From a virus: 64,000 nt of DNA. Position 1 is the stretch's first letter; every line of letters begins with the position of its first letter. A program made the translations under genes and the position numbers. The notes beneath the pieces were generated by a model, which ran no database searches, was not told the DNA's origin, and was given only the letters and a program-made list of their open reading frames with translations. Below, piece by piece: positions 1 to 9,404 of the stretch. The stretch lies in the IMG/VR virus record IMGVR_UViG_3300050343_000117, positions 62,001 through 126,000 of that record; one strand, 5' to 3'.

Positions 1-1926
1 CGCAGTCGCACGAGCGACTTCTGCGTCATGATCTACTTGACTTGCCTTAGTAGCAATTGAAGTAGTGACAGTTGATGCGAAGTTCGCGTCGTCACCAAGT
101 GCCGCAGCTAGTTCGTTCAATGTGTCTAGTGCCGCAGGAGCAGCATCTACTGTAGCAGCAACAACCTGATCAGCATATGCCTTGGCATCTGCTTCAGCAG
201 CGTCTGCTTTCGCGGTTGCGTCAGCGGATGCAGTTGAGATTGCTTCTGACTTAGCAGTAGCGATTGCAGTAGTTAGAGATGAAGTATCTCCAGACTGAGA
301 TTGAGACAATGTGTCTAGTTCTGCGTGTACTTCGTTAACCGCACCTGCAACAGTCTGAGCAGTAGTGTCTAGTGCAATTATAGATGCACCCTGCTGGAAG
401 ATTTTAAAGTCGTCGAATGCGACCGCAGTCCCATTGACACCAAAGTAAAAATCTACATATGCATAGGTGACGCCTGCTGGCTGAGGCCAACTGTGGGTTC
501 TTTGGTGATAGTCTTCCCCAGTACCAGAATATAATAGATTAACCTGATACTCATGAGGATGATCAGCGGTTTCCCACTTGACATCAATACGGTGACCATG
601 ATTCAAAGGACCAGCAACTTGTTGTACGAACGTATTCAGTTCGTACGTTGCACTTGGCTCTAATCCAGTTAAGACCATTCTTGCGACTGTTCCACCACCA
701 TTCAGATTTCTGATTATGAAACTCTGACCAGTTTGTCCTTCTTCAATCCATGTCGGCCAAGTTGTATCACCAGTATACGGGCTATTTGACGCAAACTGCG
801 TACCGTCTGGGTGTGCCGTGATAGTCACGTTCTGTGTTATTGGACTAGAAGAAGTCCAAACAGATGGTGAATATACACTAGGTATTTCTGTATTACCTTC
901 ACCAACGAATGCGTCTAGTGTTGCAATTGCAGAAGTGTTTGCTCCGATAGATGCTGTCACTGTCGAAGCGAAGTTTGCGTCGTCACCTAGTGCAGCTGCC
1001 AACTCGTTAAGAGTATCCAGTGCAGCAGGAGCGGCGTCAACAGTTGCAGCGACAACTTGATCAGCATATGCTTTAGCACTTGTTTCTGCAGCATCTGCCT
1101 TAGTAGTTGCGTCTGCTGAAGCACTTGCTTCTGCCGCATCTGCCTTAGAAGTTGCGTCTGCTGAAGCAGTTGAGATTGCTTCTGACTTAGCAGTTGCAAC
1201 ATCATTAGAAAGGTCATTAAGTACATCGACAACTGACTTTTGCGCACCTAAAATTTCTACTGATGCATCATGCATAATTTCAGAGAAATGATAAAATCCA
1301 CTGGCAGTTCCAGAAATCTGATCATCGTTGAACGAAGATACTGGCGAAGAAGGGTTCTCTGCGTCATACGCATAAACCCATGACTTACCTTCATTAGGAT
1401 TAGTATCCCAATTATTCATCCACGCATCATCTCCGCGATCGCTCACATATACCTTATCGCCGATTTTTGTCATAGACCAAGTAAATCTGTTTGATAACGC
1501 ACCATTATAGTTGCCGCCTTGTGGTGCGGTAATTTCAAGAGGTGATGATGAAAGGTTATTCTTGTCGTATACGTAAAGAGAACCTTGCTGACTATCGTAA
1601 CTGGAACTACTCGTGCCAGGTGATGCAAATCGCGCACCAACAAACAACTTAGTGTCTGTTTCTACCATAGAATGGCCAAACGCGTCATCTTGAGGAGAAC
1701 CTAATTGGGTATTATACCAAGAATTTTCTGGCGACATAACTGATTCTAGATACGCCGATGAACCAGAGTTTAACGAAGATAATGAGTATACATACAAACC
1801 GCCAGTTTCAGAAGGACTACTTCCTGTTGCAACATACAACTTAGTCCCATCTTGAGATAACATTAAGTTTTCTGCATAACTATAAAAACCATTTCCAGAA
1901 ATAAGGTTTACAGGAGTTCCGGAAAA
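1..1926 (-). CDS. Tail fibre/adhesin, C-terminal part (runs off left edge, frameshifted from the part upstream)
   Basis: This frame is open on the minus strand from about 1926 to base 1 with no stop and no own start. It continues the protein begun at 2923 after a one-base phase change at the A4 run 1923-1926. It holds further propeller-like blades (repeats of the type GSLYVYD..L, KLFVGARF, KVYVSDRG), a short Ala/Lys/Asp coiled-coil linker, a module with APAALDTLNELAAALGDD, and a beta-sandwich-like stretch (about 400-850) that resembles a carbohydrate-binding jelly roll. A second copy of the linker and ALDTLNEL module follows. Likely a distal, receptor-contacting part of a long fibre. Family assignment is by repeat style only. 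The true C-terminus is outside the window. Confidence 0.75.
60..256 (-). repeat. Copy 2 of a duplicated coding module in the adhesin fibre
   Basis: On the minus strand this encodes the order AISTASADAT, AKAYADQVVAAT, APAALDTLNELAAALGDD. The same order is encoded about 900 bases away (955-1180) with many synonymous differences, so it is an old internal duplication that brackets the jelly-roll-like domain. Confidence 0.7.
955..1180 (-). repeat. Copy 1 of a duplicated coding module in the adhesin fibre
   Basis: Partner of the copy at 60-256. It contains an additional ADATTKADAAE unit, so the linker length differs between copies. Such modules are common exchange points in phage fibres. Confidence 0.7.
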
Positions 1927-2923
1927 GCGTTTGTAAATCAAACACTGCAAGAGCACCACTACCATCTGAAGTGTCATTATTTCCATATTGCAATATGGAA
2001 GCATATAAGTGTGTATTTGTAGCAACCATTCCGGTATTTTGATAAGAAGTACCGCCTAGTCTTACCCCATTACCAGTTGAGAATAAAGATGCATCTGCAG
2101 CAACATAAGTAGGTGCTGAAGTTAAGTCATTAATATCATAGACATAGAATCCACCCACGGCCGAAATAATAACAGAGTTGTCATTTTTTCTTATTTGCTC
2201 GCCGAAAAATTCATCTTCTGTAGGAGTAGGCGCTTGAAGAACTGTAGGTGCTTTGTTGTAATCAGTAGTATCATACACAAAAACGACACCAGCATTTGAT
2301 ACGGTAGTGTCACCACCGAATGCGCCTACAAGAAGTTTGCCTGGTATAGTCAGTAGACTTCCACCATAAATGCTATAACTGCCCTCTGGGCTTTGTAAAG
2401 TGATATGCCCAGATGTCGGACTTAATGGATTTATCAAAAGTAATGATTCTACGCCAGACCCTGTTCTTGGACGTACGGCCAAGTAACTTTCATATATCGA
2501 AGGGTCGCGAGGAAATTGCGATGTATCTCCAACAGCTGTTTGCAAAGTTGTTAATTCTGCTTGAACAGACGTGTCAAGTGTATCCAGATCAGCAGGAGTC
2601 GCAACACCACTTGTTAAAGTAGCATTAATTGTAGCAATGTCGGATGAGTTAGACGCAACACTTGCCACTAGGTTTGTATCTGCATCTTGGAATGCAGTTA
2701 CGATTTCTTGTAATGTATCCAGAGTTTCTGGAGACGTACCTAGAATCGCGGTAACTTGCGACTGTAGGTCTGCGATGTCAGAAGCAGTTAAATCTGCTAC
2801 CGCATCAGCAATTGCGCCTGCGACAACCTTGCCGTCTGCGCCAATAACAGTAACGTCGTTGATTGATAGTTCTCCAACTATGTCAGCTCCGTTCTGAATT
2901 CTAAACTTTTTATTAGTACTCAT
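1880..2923 (-). CDS. Tail fibre/adhesin, N-terminal part with FG-GAP-like propeller
   Basis: The first 347 codons of the same fibre. The N-terminus is short and polar, followed by a heptad-like stretch with TLDTLQEIVTAFQDAD, a module shared with the neighbouring giant fibre. From about residue 150, repeats read xLLVGAFGGD...VFVYDTTD...DEFFGEQI, which is the pattern of FG-GAP/integrin-type beta-propeller blades. The frame leaves the propeller pattern at a TTTT run (plus-strand 1923-1926) and stops at 1880. Adding one T restores TLFSGTPV and the next blade, so the stop is probably caused by a missing base. The gene follows a strong hairpin (2959-2981). The product probably forms a trimeric fibre with a propeller head. 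Confidence 0.8.
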   Translation of the reverse strand: MSTNKKFRIQNGADIVGELSINDVTVIGADGKVVAGAIADAVADLTASDIADLQSQVTAILGTSPETLDTLQEIVTAFQDADTNLVASVASNSSDIATINATLTSGVATPADLDTLDTSVQAELTTLQTAVGDTSQFPRDPSIYESYLAVRPRTGSGVESLLLINPLSPTSGHITLQSPEGSYSIYGGSLLTIPGKLLVGAFGGDTTVSNAGVVFVYDTTDYNKAPTVLQAPTPTEDEFFGEQIRKNDNSVIISAVGGFYVYDINDLTSAPTYVAADASLFSTGNGVRLGGTSYQNTGMVATNTHLYASILQYGNNDTSDGSGALAVFDLQTLFRNSCKPYFWKWFL

Positions 2924-2958
2924 TAGTTTATACCTTTTTAGAATGTATTAGATTTAGT

Positions 2959-2981
2959 GGGGGGAGACTGATGCTCCCCCC
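2959..2981 (-). terminator. GC-rich hairpin between two fibre genes
   Basis: GGGGGGAG and CTCCCCCC form a perfect 8-bp stem with a 7-base loop, directly downstream (minus strand) of the 1972-aa fibre stop and 36 bases before the adhesin start. No long U tract follows, so it may act as an attenuator or as an mRNA 3'-end stabiliser rather than a full terminator. Confidence 0.6.
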
Positions 2982-2988
2982 GATGTTA

Positions 2989-5900
2989 TTATGCGTCGAC
3001 GTATGTCGCAGATACAGATACTACCGCACCAGCGTCTACAGCCGTGTAAGTCAACTCAACACTTGAACCGTTAACCTGTACGTCTGTGTCGCCCAATAGT
3101 GAGGAACCAGTGTATAGGATACCATATTCAGTAATGAAGGCGTCTGTGCCATTGTGTATAACTAGACATTCGCGAGTCTCGAACTCACCGTTCAATTCTG
3201 TAGTAACTACGTACTTAGCAGAACGATAAGTTGTCTTATTGAATGCAGAAACTACTGTAGCAGAAGTTCCGGCAACAACATCATTACCCTGTTCGAATAC
3301 CTTGATGTTATCCGCAAGAGTCTCAAGACCGACAGACTTAGGATCAAGTACACCAACTGAGTTAGTAGACTGAGCGATAACAACCGCTTGTGTACCAACT
3401 GGAAGTGCAGCGTTGAACGTGATAGTCTGGTTAGCAGCATCAATCGAGTAGTGAACCGATGGATCCTGAATAACACCACCAACGAATACGATCGCGTTCT
3501 GATCTTGCGTGTAGAAGTTCAGAGCGAAAGTAGACTGCGCACCGTCACCAGACATAGTCTGACGTTGTGCGTTGTTGAATGCCAACTGAGTTGGATCTTG
3601 TAGAGACATTCCGTCTAGAGTGTTATTTACACGTAGTACATAACCGTTCTTACCGTCGTAATCAGAATCAGCAACGTCTGCAAGTTCCAGCATGGTCTTA
3701 GCAGTGTCGATTGAGAATACGCCAGTAGATTGGTCGTAAGATGCCTTACCTTCACCAGCAACATCTGTTAGAGATACTGAAGCGCGAGAAAGTGCATCGC
3801 TGAAGAACTTCTTAGTACCTTCTACTAGATCGTCTGTAGAGAACTGTGAGATGTGTTGTGCCGCAAGGCCTGCGTCCATCTGACCTTTGTTCACTGCATC
3901 AGCAGCGTCAGTACCAGTTGCAACACCGGAAACTTTGTTTCCACCCATTGCTAGGTCGCCAGTCATTGAATCGCCAGACTTCTGGACACGTCCATCAATC
4001 TGAGTTTGTAGTGCGGCATCAGCAGCAGCGAACTCACCACGGACCGCATTATCACCAGCGACTCGATCAGTAATTTCCTGAGCAAGACCTGAAGCGTTAG
4101 TTGCGATATCCGTCTGGTTCTGAGCAACTAGACCAGCAAGAGAACCGTCTGCGCTTTGGAAAGCTGCAACGATTTCTGTCAATGAATCTAGAGCGGCAGA
4201 GTCAGTGTTCGAAGTGATGAAATCGATTTGCGTCTGTAGTGAACCTTCAACACCTTGCGCACGGCTTGACTCGTCAGAGATAGCAGTTGCGTTAGTAGTG
4301 ATTAGTACACCTAGTGCAGTTTCAGCGTCTGTAGCACGAGTTACTTCAGTTGCTAGGTCAGATGTTAGTACACCTTCCGCAGCAGTAGCACGAGCAATTT
4401 CTGCGTCGATTTGTGATTGTAGGTTGTTGATACCAGAATTTCTTGTGTTATCAACGGCTTTGATTGCAGCGTCTAACTTCTTGTCTGCGTCTGCTAGAGA
4501 AGTAGATGCATCAATGTAGTTAGTAGTTGTTGGAGCGACGTAAGTACCGTCAGTTGCAAGACCTGCACCCAACTGTGTAGCAGACATCTCTGTCTCAAGT
4601 ACAGTAGTACGTGAGTCTAGAGCGTTATCAGCATTTGCACGAGCAGTTGCTTCTGTTGTGATCTTACCATCTAGAACGTCATCTGCGTTTTCACGTAGAG
4701 TTGCTTCGTTAGCAACGATTCCGTCTGCGTAAGTCTTAGCAGCAACTTCTGCGTCATCCGCTTCGTTTTCTGCGTAAGTCTGTGCAGATGCAAGAACAAC
4801 TGCGTCACGTGCGATGTAGTCTGTTTGATCAGTTACGCGATCAGCAGCTAGATCGATACGGATCTGACTATCAGCAGCGATGCGGTCAGCAATTTCAGAA
4901 ACAAGTGCGTCTGAATCTGCATCTGCACGAGCAACAGCAGCCGCAAGACCAGATGTATTAGTATCTGTCTCACCGTGTACTTCGTTGATTGCACCAACTA
5001 GAGTCTGTGAAACAGTATCTAGAGTTTCAGTTGAAGAACCAACCTTAGCTTCTAGTGCGTCAATGTCTGCTTCGTTAACTGTTAGACGACCACCTTGTAG
5101 AGTCTGTTCAGTCTCTAGTGCAGAAGCACGAGTTTCTAGAGAAGTTGCACGACCTTCGACAGCGTCCATTTCAACTTCTAGAGTACCAACACGACCTGTG
5201 TTAGAATCTGCTTGACCGTGTAATTCGTTTACGGCTGCAGTTACGTCTGTAGCAACTGTTAGAAGAGTTGAAGTACCCATCTGAGTCTGTAGTGTATCTA
5301 CGTGACCTTCTTCTGTAGTCATTCGTGACTCTAGGGAAGTTGCACGTCCTTCTACTGCGTCCATTTCAGACTGTAGAGTATCGACATTAGCTTCTTCTGT
5401 AGTAACACGAGCCTCTAGAGAAGTCAGATCAGCAGCTTCACCATCGATCTCTGCGTGTAATTCGTTAATCGCAGCAGATAGATCGGTTGCAACAGTTTGT
5501 AGTGCCGCAGAACCTTGCTTAGTTTCTAGTGCAGTTGCACGTCCTTCTAGAGTAGTTGCGCGACCTTCTAGTGAAGTTGCACGACCTTGGATTGCAGTGA
5601 AGTCTGAATCATGTCCGTCTAAACGACCTTCAGCGACATCCATTTCTGATTGTAATAGATCAACATTTCCTGCTTCGACATCCAACTCACCGTGGATTTC
5701 GTTAACAGCACCAACGACAGTTTGAGCAGTAGTATGGAAACCGCCTGTACCCTGCTTCGCTTGTAGTGAATCAATGTCTGCTTCGTTGACTGATAGTCGA
5801 CCGTTCTGAACAACCTGTCCTGCTTCTAGTGACGTTGCACGTCCTTCAACAGCAGTTGCACGTGCTTCTAGATCAGTTGCACGAACTTCTACAGCATCAA

Positions 5901-8900
5901 TATCATTTTCAGCAGTAGTTAGTCGACCAGAGTTAGCAGAGATAAGACCGTCTAGGTCTGAATCTGCACCTTGGAATGCACTAACGATTTCTGTCAATGA
6001 GTCTAGAGCAGCACCGTCTTCGTTAGATACGATGAAGTCAACACGAGTTTCTAGAGTTGTTAGGTCAGTAGTCAGTACGCCTTCAGCAGCTGTTGCACGT
6101 ACTACTTCCGCATCCAACTGTGATTGTAGATCAGCAACATCTGTTCCTTGTAGATTTTGCAGTGCAAGGATATCAGAATCGTTTGCAGTAACCTGTACCT
6201 GAACACTATCTACGTCTGTACGTAGACCTGCTTCAATACCTTCCGCACGGTTCTTTTCAGTAACAACAGCAGCGGCATTAACACCTTCTGCGGCAGTTGC
6301 ACGGTTGACTTCAGCAGTGATTTGTGCTTGGTTGTCTGAGTGATCAGCAGCTTGCAATACTTGTAAAGCAAGAATGTCTGAATCATTTGCAGTGATTTGT
6401 GATTGGTTAGAGTCGACATCTGTACGTAGACCAGCTTCGATACCAGTTGCACGTGTAGTCTCTGCAACAACAGCATTTGCGTTTACTACTTCAGCAGCAG
6501 AGGCGCGAACAACTTCTGCGTCCAACTGAGTTTGTAGGTCAGCAACATCTGTACCTTGCAAGTTCTGTAGAGCAAGAATGTCTGAGTCGTTACCAGTTAC
6601 TTGAGTTTGTAGAGAATCCACAGAAGTCTGTAGACCTGCTTCAACACCACCGGCTCTTGCAGTTTCAGCAAGAATCTGTGCTTGTAGGTCTGAGTCTACT
6701 GCGTTGAAGTCATCTTCAACAAGATCTAAACGAGTACTTAGAGCGCCTTCTGCAGCTAGTGCACGAGTACGTTCTACGTTGATATCACCTAGGTTAGAAG
6801 AGATGTTAGCGATGTTAGTGTTTACGTCTGCACGTAGACCCTGTTCTACCGCTTCTGCACGTTGCTTTTCAGTAACGACTGCGGCCGCGTTAACGACTTC
6901 TGCAGCTGATGCACGAGTAACTTCTGCCGTGATTTGATCCTGTAGATCATCAACGTCGATTGTAGTGTTTGCATTCAATGCATCGATCTGACCTTGTAGG
7001 TTAGTATCGCCTGATGCACGAGCAACTTCTTCTGCACGTAGGTCGGTTTCATTCTGTGAAGAAAGAACCTGAACTGCGTCCATCTCGCCTTCTAGTACAG
7101 TAGTACGTAGAGCGACTGCTTCTTCAGCTGCTTCAGCACGTGCTTTTTCAGTTGCAACTTCTGCATCTGTGTAAGCATATGATTGCGACTTAGCAGTTGC
7201 AATTCGAGAAGTAACGGTGTTTCCAGCAGTACCATCTACAGATGCGTCACCGATAAGTGCGGCGTCTTGTGCATCAGCGTGTGCAATTGCAACAGCCTGG
7301 TGCGAGTCAGCTTCTGAGTCAGTGTATGCTTTTGCTTCAGCAAGAACGTCGTCTTTTTCAACTTGAATGTCAACGTTGATTTGATCAATCTGAGACTGTA
7401 GACCAGTGTCAGCAGTTGAACGAGTTGATGCTTCAGTATTGATGTTAGTTTGTAGAACACCTTCCGCTGTTTCTGCACGTAACTTCTCAGTTGCGATTGC
7501 AGTAGTGTTAGACGAAATAAGTGCAGACATGTCTGAATCAGATGACTGGAATGCGCTAACGATTTCTGTTAGTGAGTCTAGAGCAGCTGGATCAGTGTTG
7601 TTTGTAATGAAGTCAACTTGTGATTGTAGGTTTGCGTCACCAGCAATACGAGCAGCTTCTTCTGTATCGATGTTACCCTGTAGAGTAGTATCACCCGCAG
7701 CACGGTCAATAAGTTCTTGATCGATACGTGCGTTGATGTCTGAGTCTTCATCTTTACGTTCTTGGTTTTCGATTGCTACAGAATTGCTTGCTTCAATGAT
7801 TGCTTCTGCTTTTGCAGTTGCGATGCGGTCAGTAACAGTATTAGATACAGTACCGTCAACACTTGCATCACCAATCATTAGTGCGTCTTGTGCTTCAGCG
7901 TGTGCCTTAGCAGCTGCTTCAGCAGTAACAATGTCAGCACCTAGATCAGCGCGAACCTGTGTATCTGCAACAGCACGTGCAAGAATTTCATCTGTGATGT
8001 TCTGCGCGTTTGCAGCTTCTGCACCAGTAGCACGAGTAACTTCAGAAGAAATTGCAGCTGTGTTAGCATTTTCTGCGTTAGTTGCGCGAGTGACTTCAGC
8101 AGTAATCTGTGACTGTAGAGAAGTCGATAGACCTTCTTCAGTAGAGATACGTGCAGAAAGTGCAGCCTCAGCACCAGTAGCGCGAGTTGTCTCTTGACCA
8201 ATCTGAACAGCAAGTGCTGATTCAGCAGATTGTGCACGAGTGATCTCGACACTAACACGGTCATTGATTTCTGTTTCTTTATTAGTTGCACGAGTAACTT
8301 CAGCAGTAATTGCGGAAGAGTTTGCAATAATTGAAGCAGATAATGCGTCATCTGCATCTTCAAACGCTGCGATGATTTCTGCAAATGAATCTATCGCGTC
8401 TGAGTCAGTATTGTTTAGTAGTAGATCAATACGACCAGACAATGCAGTATCAGCTGACTGATATGCAATTTCAATTGCGTTTTCACGAGCAGTTGCACGT
8501 GTTACTTCTGCGTCAATGTTAGATTGTAGTACAACATCCGCTGACGAACGAGTAGATGCTTCAGCGTCAATGTTAGTCTGTAGTAGTGTTTCTGCGACTG
8601 TTGCTCGATTAGTCTCTACTGCTACCGCACTTGCGATATCAGATGCAACAGCAGTCTTTGCTCTTTCAGGTGTGAAATATTGGTTAGCCCCTTCTTGCAA
8701 GTCGTCCGTAGTGAACGATGCGAAGAATGCGTCTGCACCAATCTTCTTTAATGAGTCTGAATTGACATCATAGAGAAGGGTGAAACAATCCGCTGGATTG
8801 ACCATACCTGTAAGGGTTGATTGTCCCTGTACTGCACTTTCATCTAGCTTGGTATTAAGTACCGCTTTATCAGCTAGTGCAGGGGATTTAATCTGCCTAA

Positions 8901-8907
8901 ATGCCAT
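2989..8907 (-). CDS. Giant coiled-coil tail fibre, 1972 aa
   Basis: A long tail fibre protein. The N-terminus has the phage-fibre motif FTTDDLQEGANQYFTPERA, repeated near the C-terminal side as FSTDDLVEGTKKFFSDALSRA. Between them lie over 1500 residues of Ala/Glu/Asp/Thr-rich heptad repeats (units such as EVTRATAAEG, ADLQTQLDAE, RATSLEGRA), as expected of a long trimeric coiled-coil shaft. A module of the type ALDSLTEIVSAF occurs four times. The last 150 residues form a globular beta-rich tip with the motif FVGGVIQDPSVHYSID. The start is supported by an AGGAGA ribosome site 7 bases upstream. No chaperone or protease domain was recognised. Confidence 0.85.
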   Translation of the reverse strand: MAFRQIKSPALADKAVLNTKLDESAVQGQSTLTGMVNPADCFTLLYDVNSDSLKKIGADAFFASFTTDDLQEGANQYFTPERAKTAVASDIASAVAVETNRATVAETLLQTNIDAEASTRSSADVVLQSNIDAEVTRATARENAIEIAYQSADTALSGRIDLLLNNTDSDAIDSFAEIIAAFEDADDALSASIIANSSAITAEVTRATNKETEINDRVSVEITRAQSAESALAVQIGQETTRATGAEAALSARISTEEGLSTSLQSQITAEVTRATNAENANTAAISSEVTRATGAEAANAQNITDEILARAVADTQVRADLGADIVTAEAAAKAHAEAQDALMIGDASVDGTVSNTVTDRIATAKAEAIIEASNSVAIENQERKDEDSDINARIDQELIDRAAGDTTLQGNIDTEEAARIAGDANLQSQVDFITNNTDPAALDSLTEIVSAFQSSDSDMSALISSNTTAIATEKLRAETAEGVLQTNINTEASTRSTADTGLQSQIDQINVDIQVEKDDVLAEAKAYTDSEADSHQAVAIAHADAQDAALIGDASVDGTAGNTVTSRIATAKSQSYAYTDAEVATEKARAEAAEEAVALRTTVLEGEMDAVQVLSSQNETDLRAEEVARASGDTNLQGQIDALNANTTIDVDDLQDQITAEVTRASAAEVVNAAAVVTEKQRAEAVEQGLRADVNTNIANISSNLGDINVERTRALAAEGALSTRLDLVEDDFNAVDSDLQAQILAETARAGGVEAGLQTSVDSLQTQVTGNDSDILALQNLQGTDVADLQTQLDAEVVRASAAEVVNANAVVAETTRATGIEAGLRTDVDSNQSQITANDSDILALQVLQAADHSDNQAQITAEVNRATAAEGVNAAAVVTEKNRAEGIEAGLRTDVDSVQVQVTANDSDILALQNLQGTDVADLQSQLDAEVVRATAAEGVLTTDLTTLETRVDFIVSNEDGAALDSLTEIVSAFQGADSDLDGLISANSGRLTTAENDIDAVEVRATDLEARATAVEGRATSLEAGQVVQNGRLSVNEADIDSLQAKQGTGGFHTTAQTVVGAVNEIHGELDVEAGNVDLLQSEMDVAEGRLDGHDSDFTAIQGRATSLEGRATTLEGRATALETKQGSAALQTVATDLSAAINELHAEIDGEAADLTSLEARVTTEEANVDTLQSEMDAVEGRATSLESRMTTEEGHVDTLQTQMGTSTLLTVATDVTAAVNELHGQADSNTGRVGTLEVEMDAVEGRATSLETRASALETEQTLQGGRLTVNEADIDALEAKVGSSTETLDTVSQTLVGAINEVHGETDTNTSGLAAAVARADADSDALVSEIADRIAADSQIRIDLAADRVTDQTDYIARDAVVLASAQTYAENEADDAEVAAKTYADGIVANEATLRENADDVLDGKITTEATARANADNALDSRTTVLETEMSATQLGAGLATDGTYVAPTTTNYIDASTSLADADKKLDAAIKAVDNTRNSGINNLQSQIDAEIARATAAEGVLTSDLATEVTRATDAETALGVLITTNATAISDESSRAQGVEGSLQTQIDFITSNTDSAALDSLTEIVAAFQSADGSLAGLVAQNQTDIATNASGLAQEITDRVAGDNAVRGEFAAADAALQTQIDGRVQKSGDSMTGDLAMGGNKVSGVATGTDAADAVNKGQMDAGLAAQHISQFSTDDLVEGTKKFFSDALSRASVSLTDVAGEGKASYDQSTGVFSIDTAKTMLELADVADSDYDGKNGYVLRVNNTLDGMSLQDPTQLAFNNAQRQTMSGDGAQSTFALNFYTQDQNAIVFVGGVIQDPSVHYSIDAANQTITFNAALPVGTQAVVIAQSTNSVGVLDPKSVGLETLADNIKVFEQGNDVVAGTSATVVSAFNKTTYRSAKYVVTTELNGEFETRECLVIHNGTDAFITEYGILYTGSSLLGDTDVQVNGSSVELTYTAVDAGAVVSVSATYVDA

Positions 8908-8948
8908 TAGGTTATCTCCTAGGTTGAGTTTATTGGTTTTGGGATATA

Positions 8949-8962
8949 ATTAAACGTTTAAT
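8949..8962. other. 14-bp perfect palindrome in the fibre intergenic gap
   Basis: The sequence ATTAAACGTTTAAT is its own reverse complement and sits between the 119-aa gene stop and the giant fibre's leader. It could be a protein-binding site or a weak AT hairpin. No function can be assigned. Confidence 0.3.
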
Positions 8963-8968
8963 AATATA

Positions 8969-9328
8969 CTAACGAAATTTGATGTATATGTCCGTCCCTT
9001 GCGGGGGGATCTCAAAAAATTGTATAGTATCGTCGATGGTTTCATAGATTTCTTCAGGATGCTGAAGAACGTCGTTCACCCACACATCAATCAAATCATC
9101 ACGAGTTGGCGTACCGTTCAATTGAAATAGCGCAGTGTCGCCCTGAGCAGTGATCGATTGTGCTTCAGGAATCACTGTGCGGTCATTGGTTGATGAAGAG
9201 GTACCTTCGATATAATCGAATAGTGCAGTTTCTTGGCCAGGAGATGCTGAGACTTGATCTTGCTTTTGTTTCGCAAGATTAAATAAACTCTCTGCAAGTA
9301 CCCTGTTAAAGGACTTATTATTGATCAT
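8969..9328 (-). CDS. Small fibre-associated virion protein, 119 aa
   Basis: Not assigned to a named family. The N-terminal half is polar and helix-like. The C-terminal half has a beta pattern, VWVNDVLQHPEEIYETIDDTIQF, with an aromatic/acidic end (IYIKFR). It follows the same strand plan as the NGVLLHQGIDY segment of the next gene upstream and the GGVIQDPSVHY tip of the giant fibre. A TATAAATA late promoter lies 38 bases upstream, so it is expressed late with the fibres. It may be an adaptor or a fibre-tip subunit. Confidence 0.65.
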   Translation of the reverse strand: MINNKSFNRVLAESLFNLAKQKQDQVSASPGQETALFDYIEGTSSSTNDRTVIPEAQSITAQGDTALFQLNGTPTRDDLIDVWVNDVLQHPEEIYETIDDTIQFFEIPPQGTDIYIKFR

Positions 9329-9365
9329 ATTGATGAGATACTATAGAATGGTTAATATACCCATT

Positions 9366-9373
9366 TATTTATA
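9366..9373 (-). promoter_or_regulatory. T4-type late promoter
   Basis: An exact TATAAATA on the minus strand, in the 76-bp gap and 38 bases before the ATG of the 119-aa gene. This octamer is the known T4 late-promoter core read by gp55-RNA polymerase with gp33 and the clamp. A gp33 gene is present in this window. Confidence 0.75.
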
Positions 9374-9404
9374 CGTGAAATGTTCTTCACTTTAGGGTTT
9401 TTTA

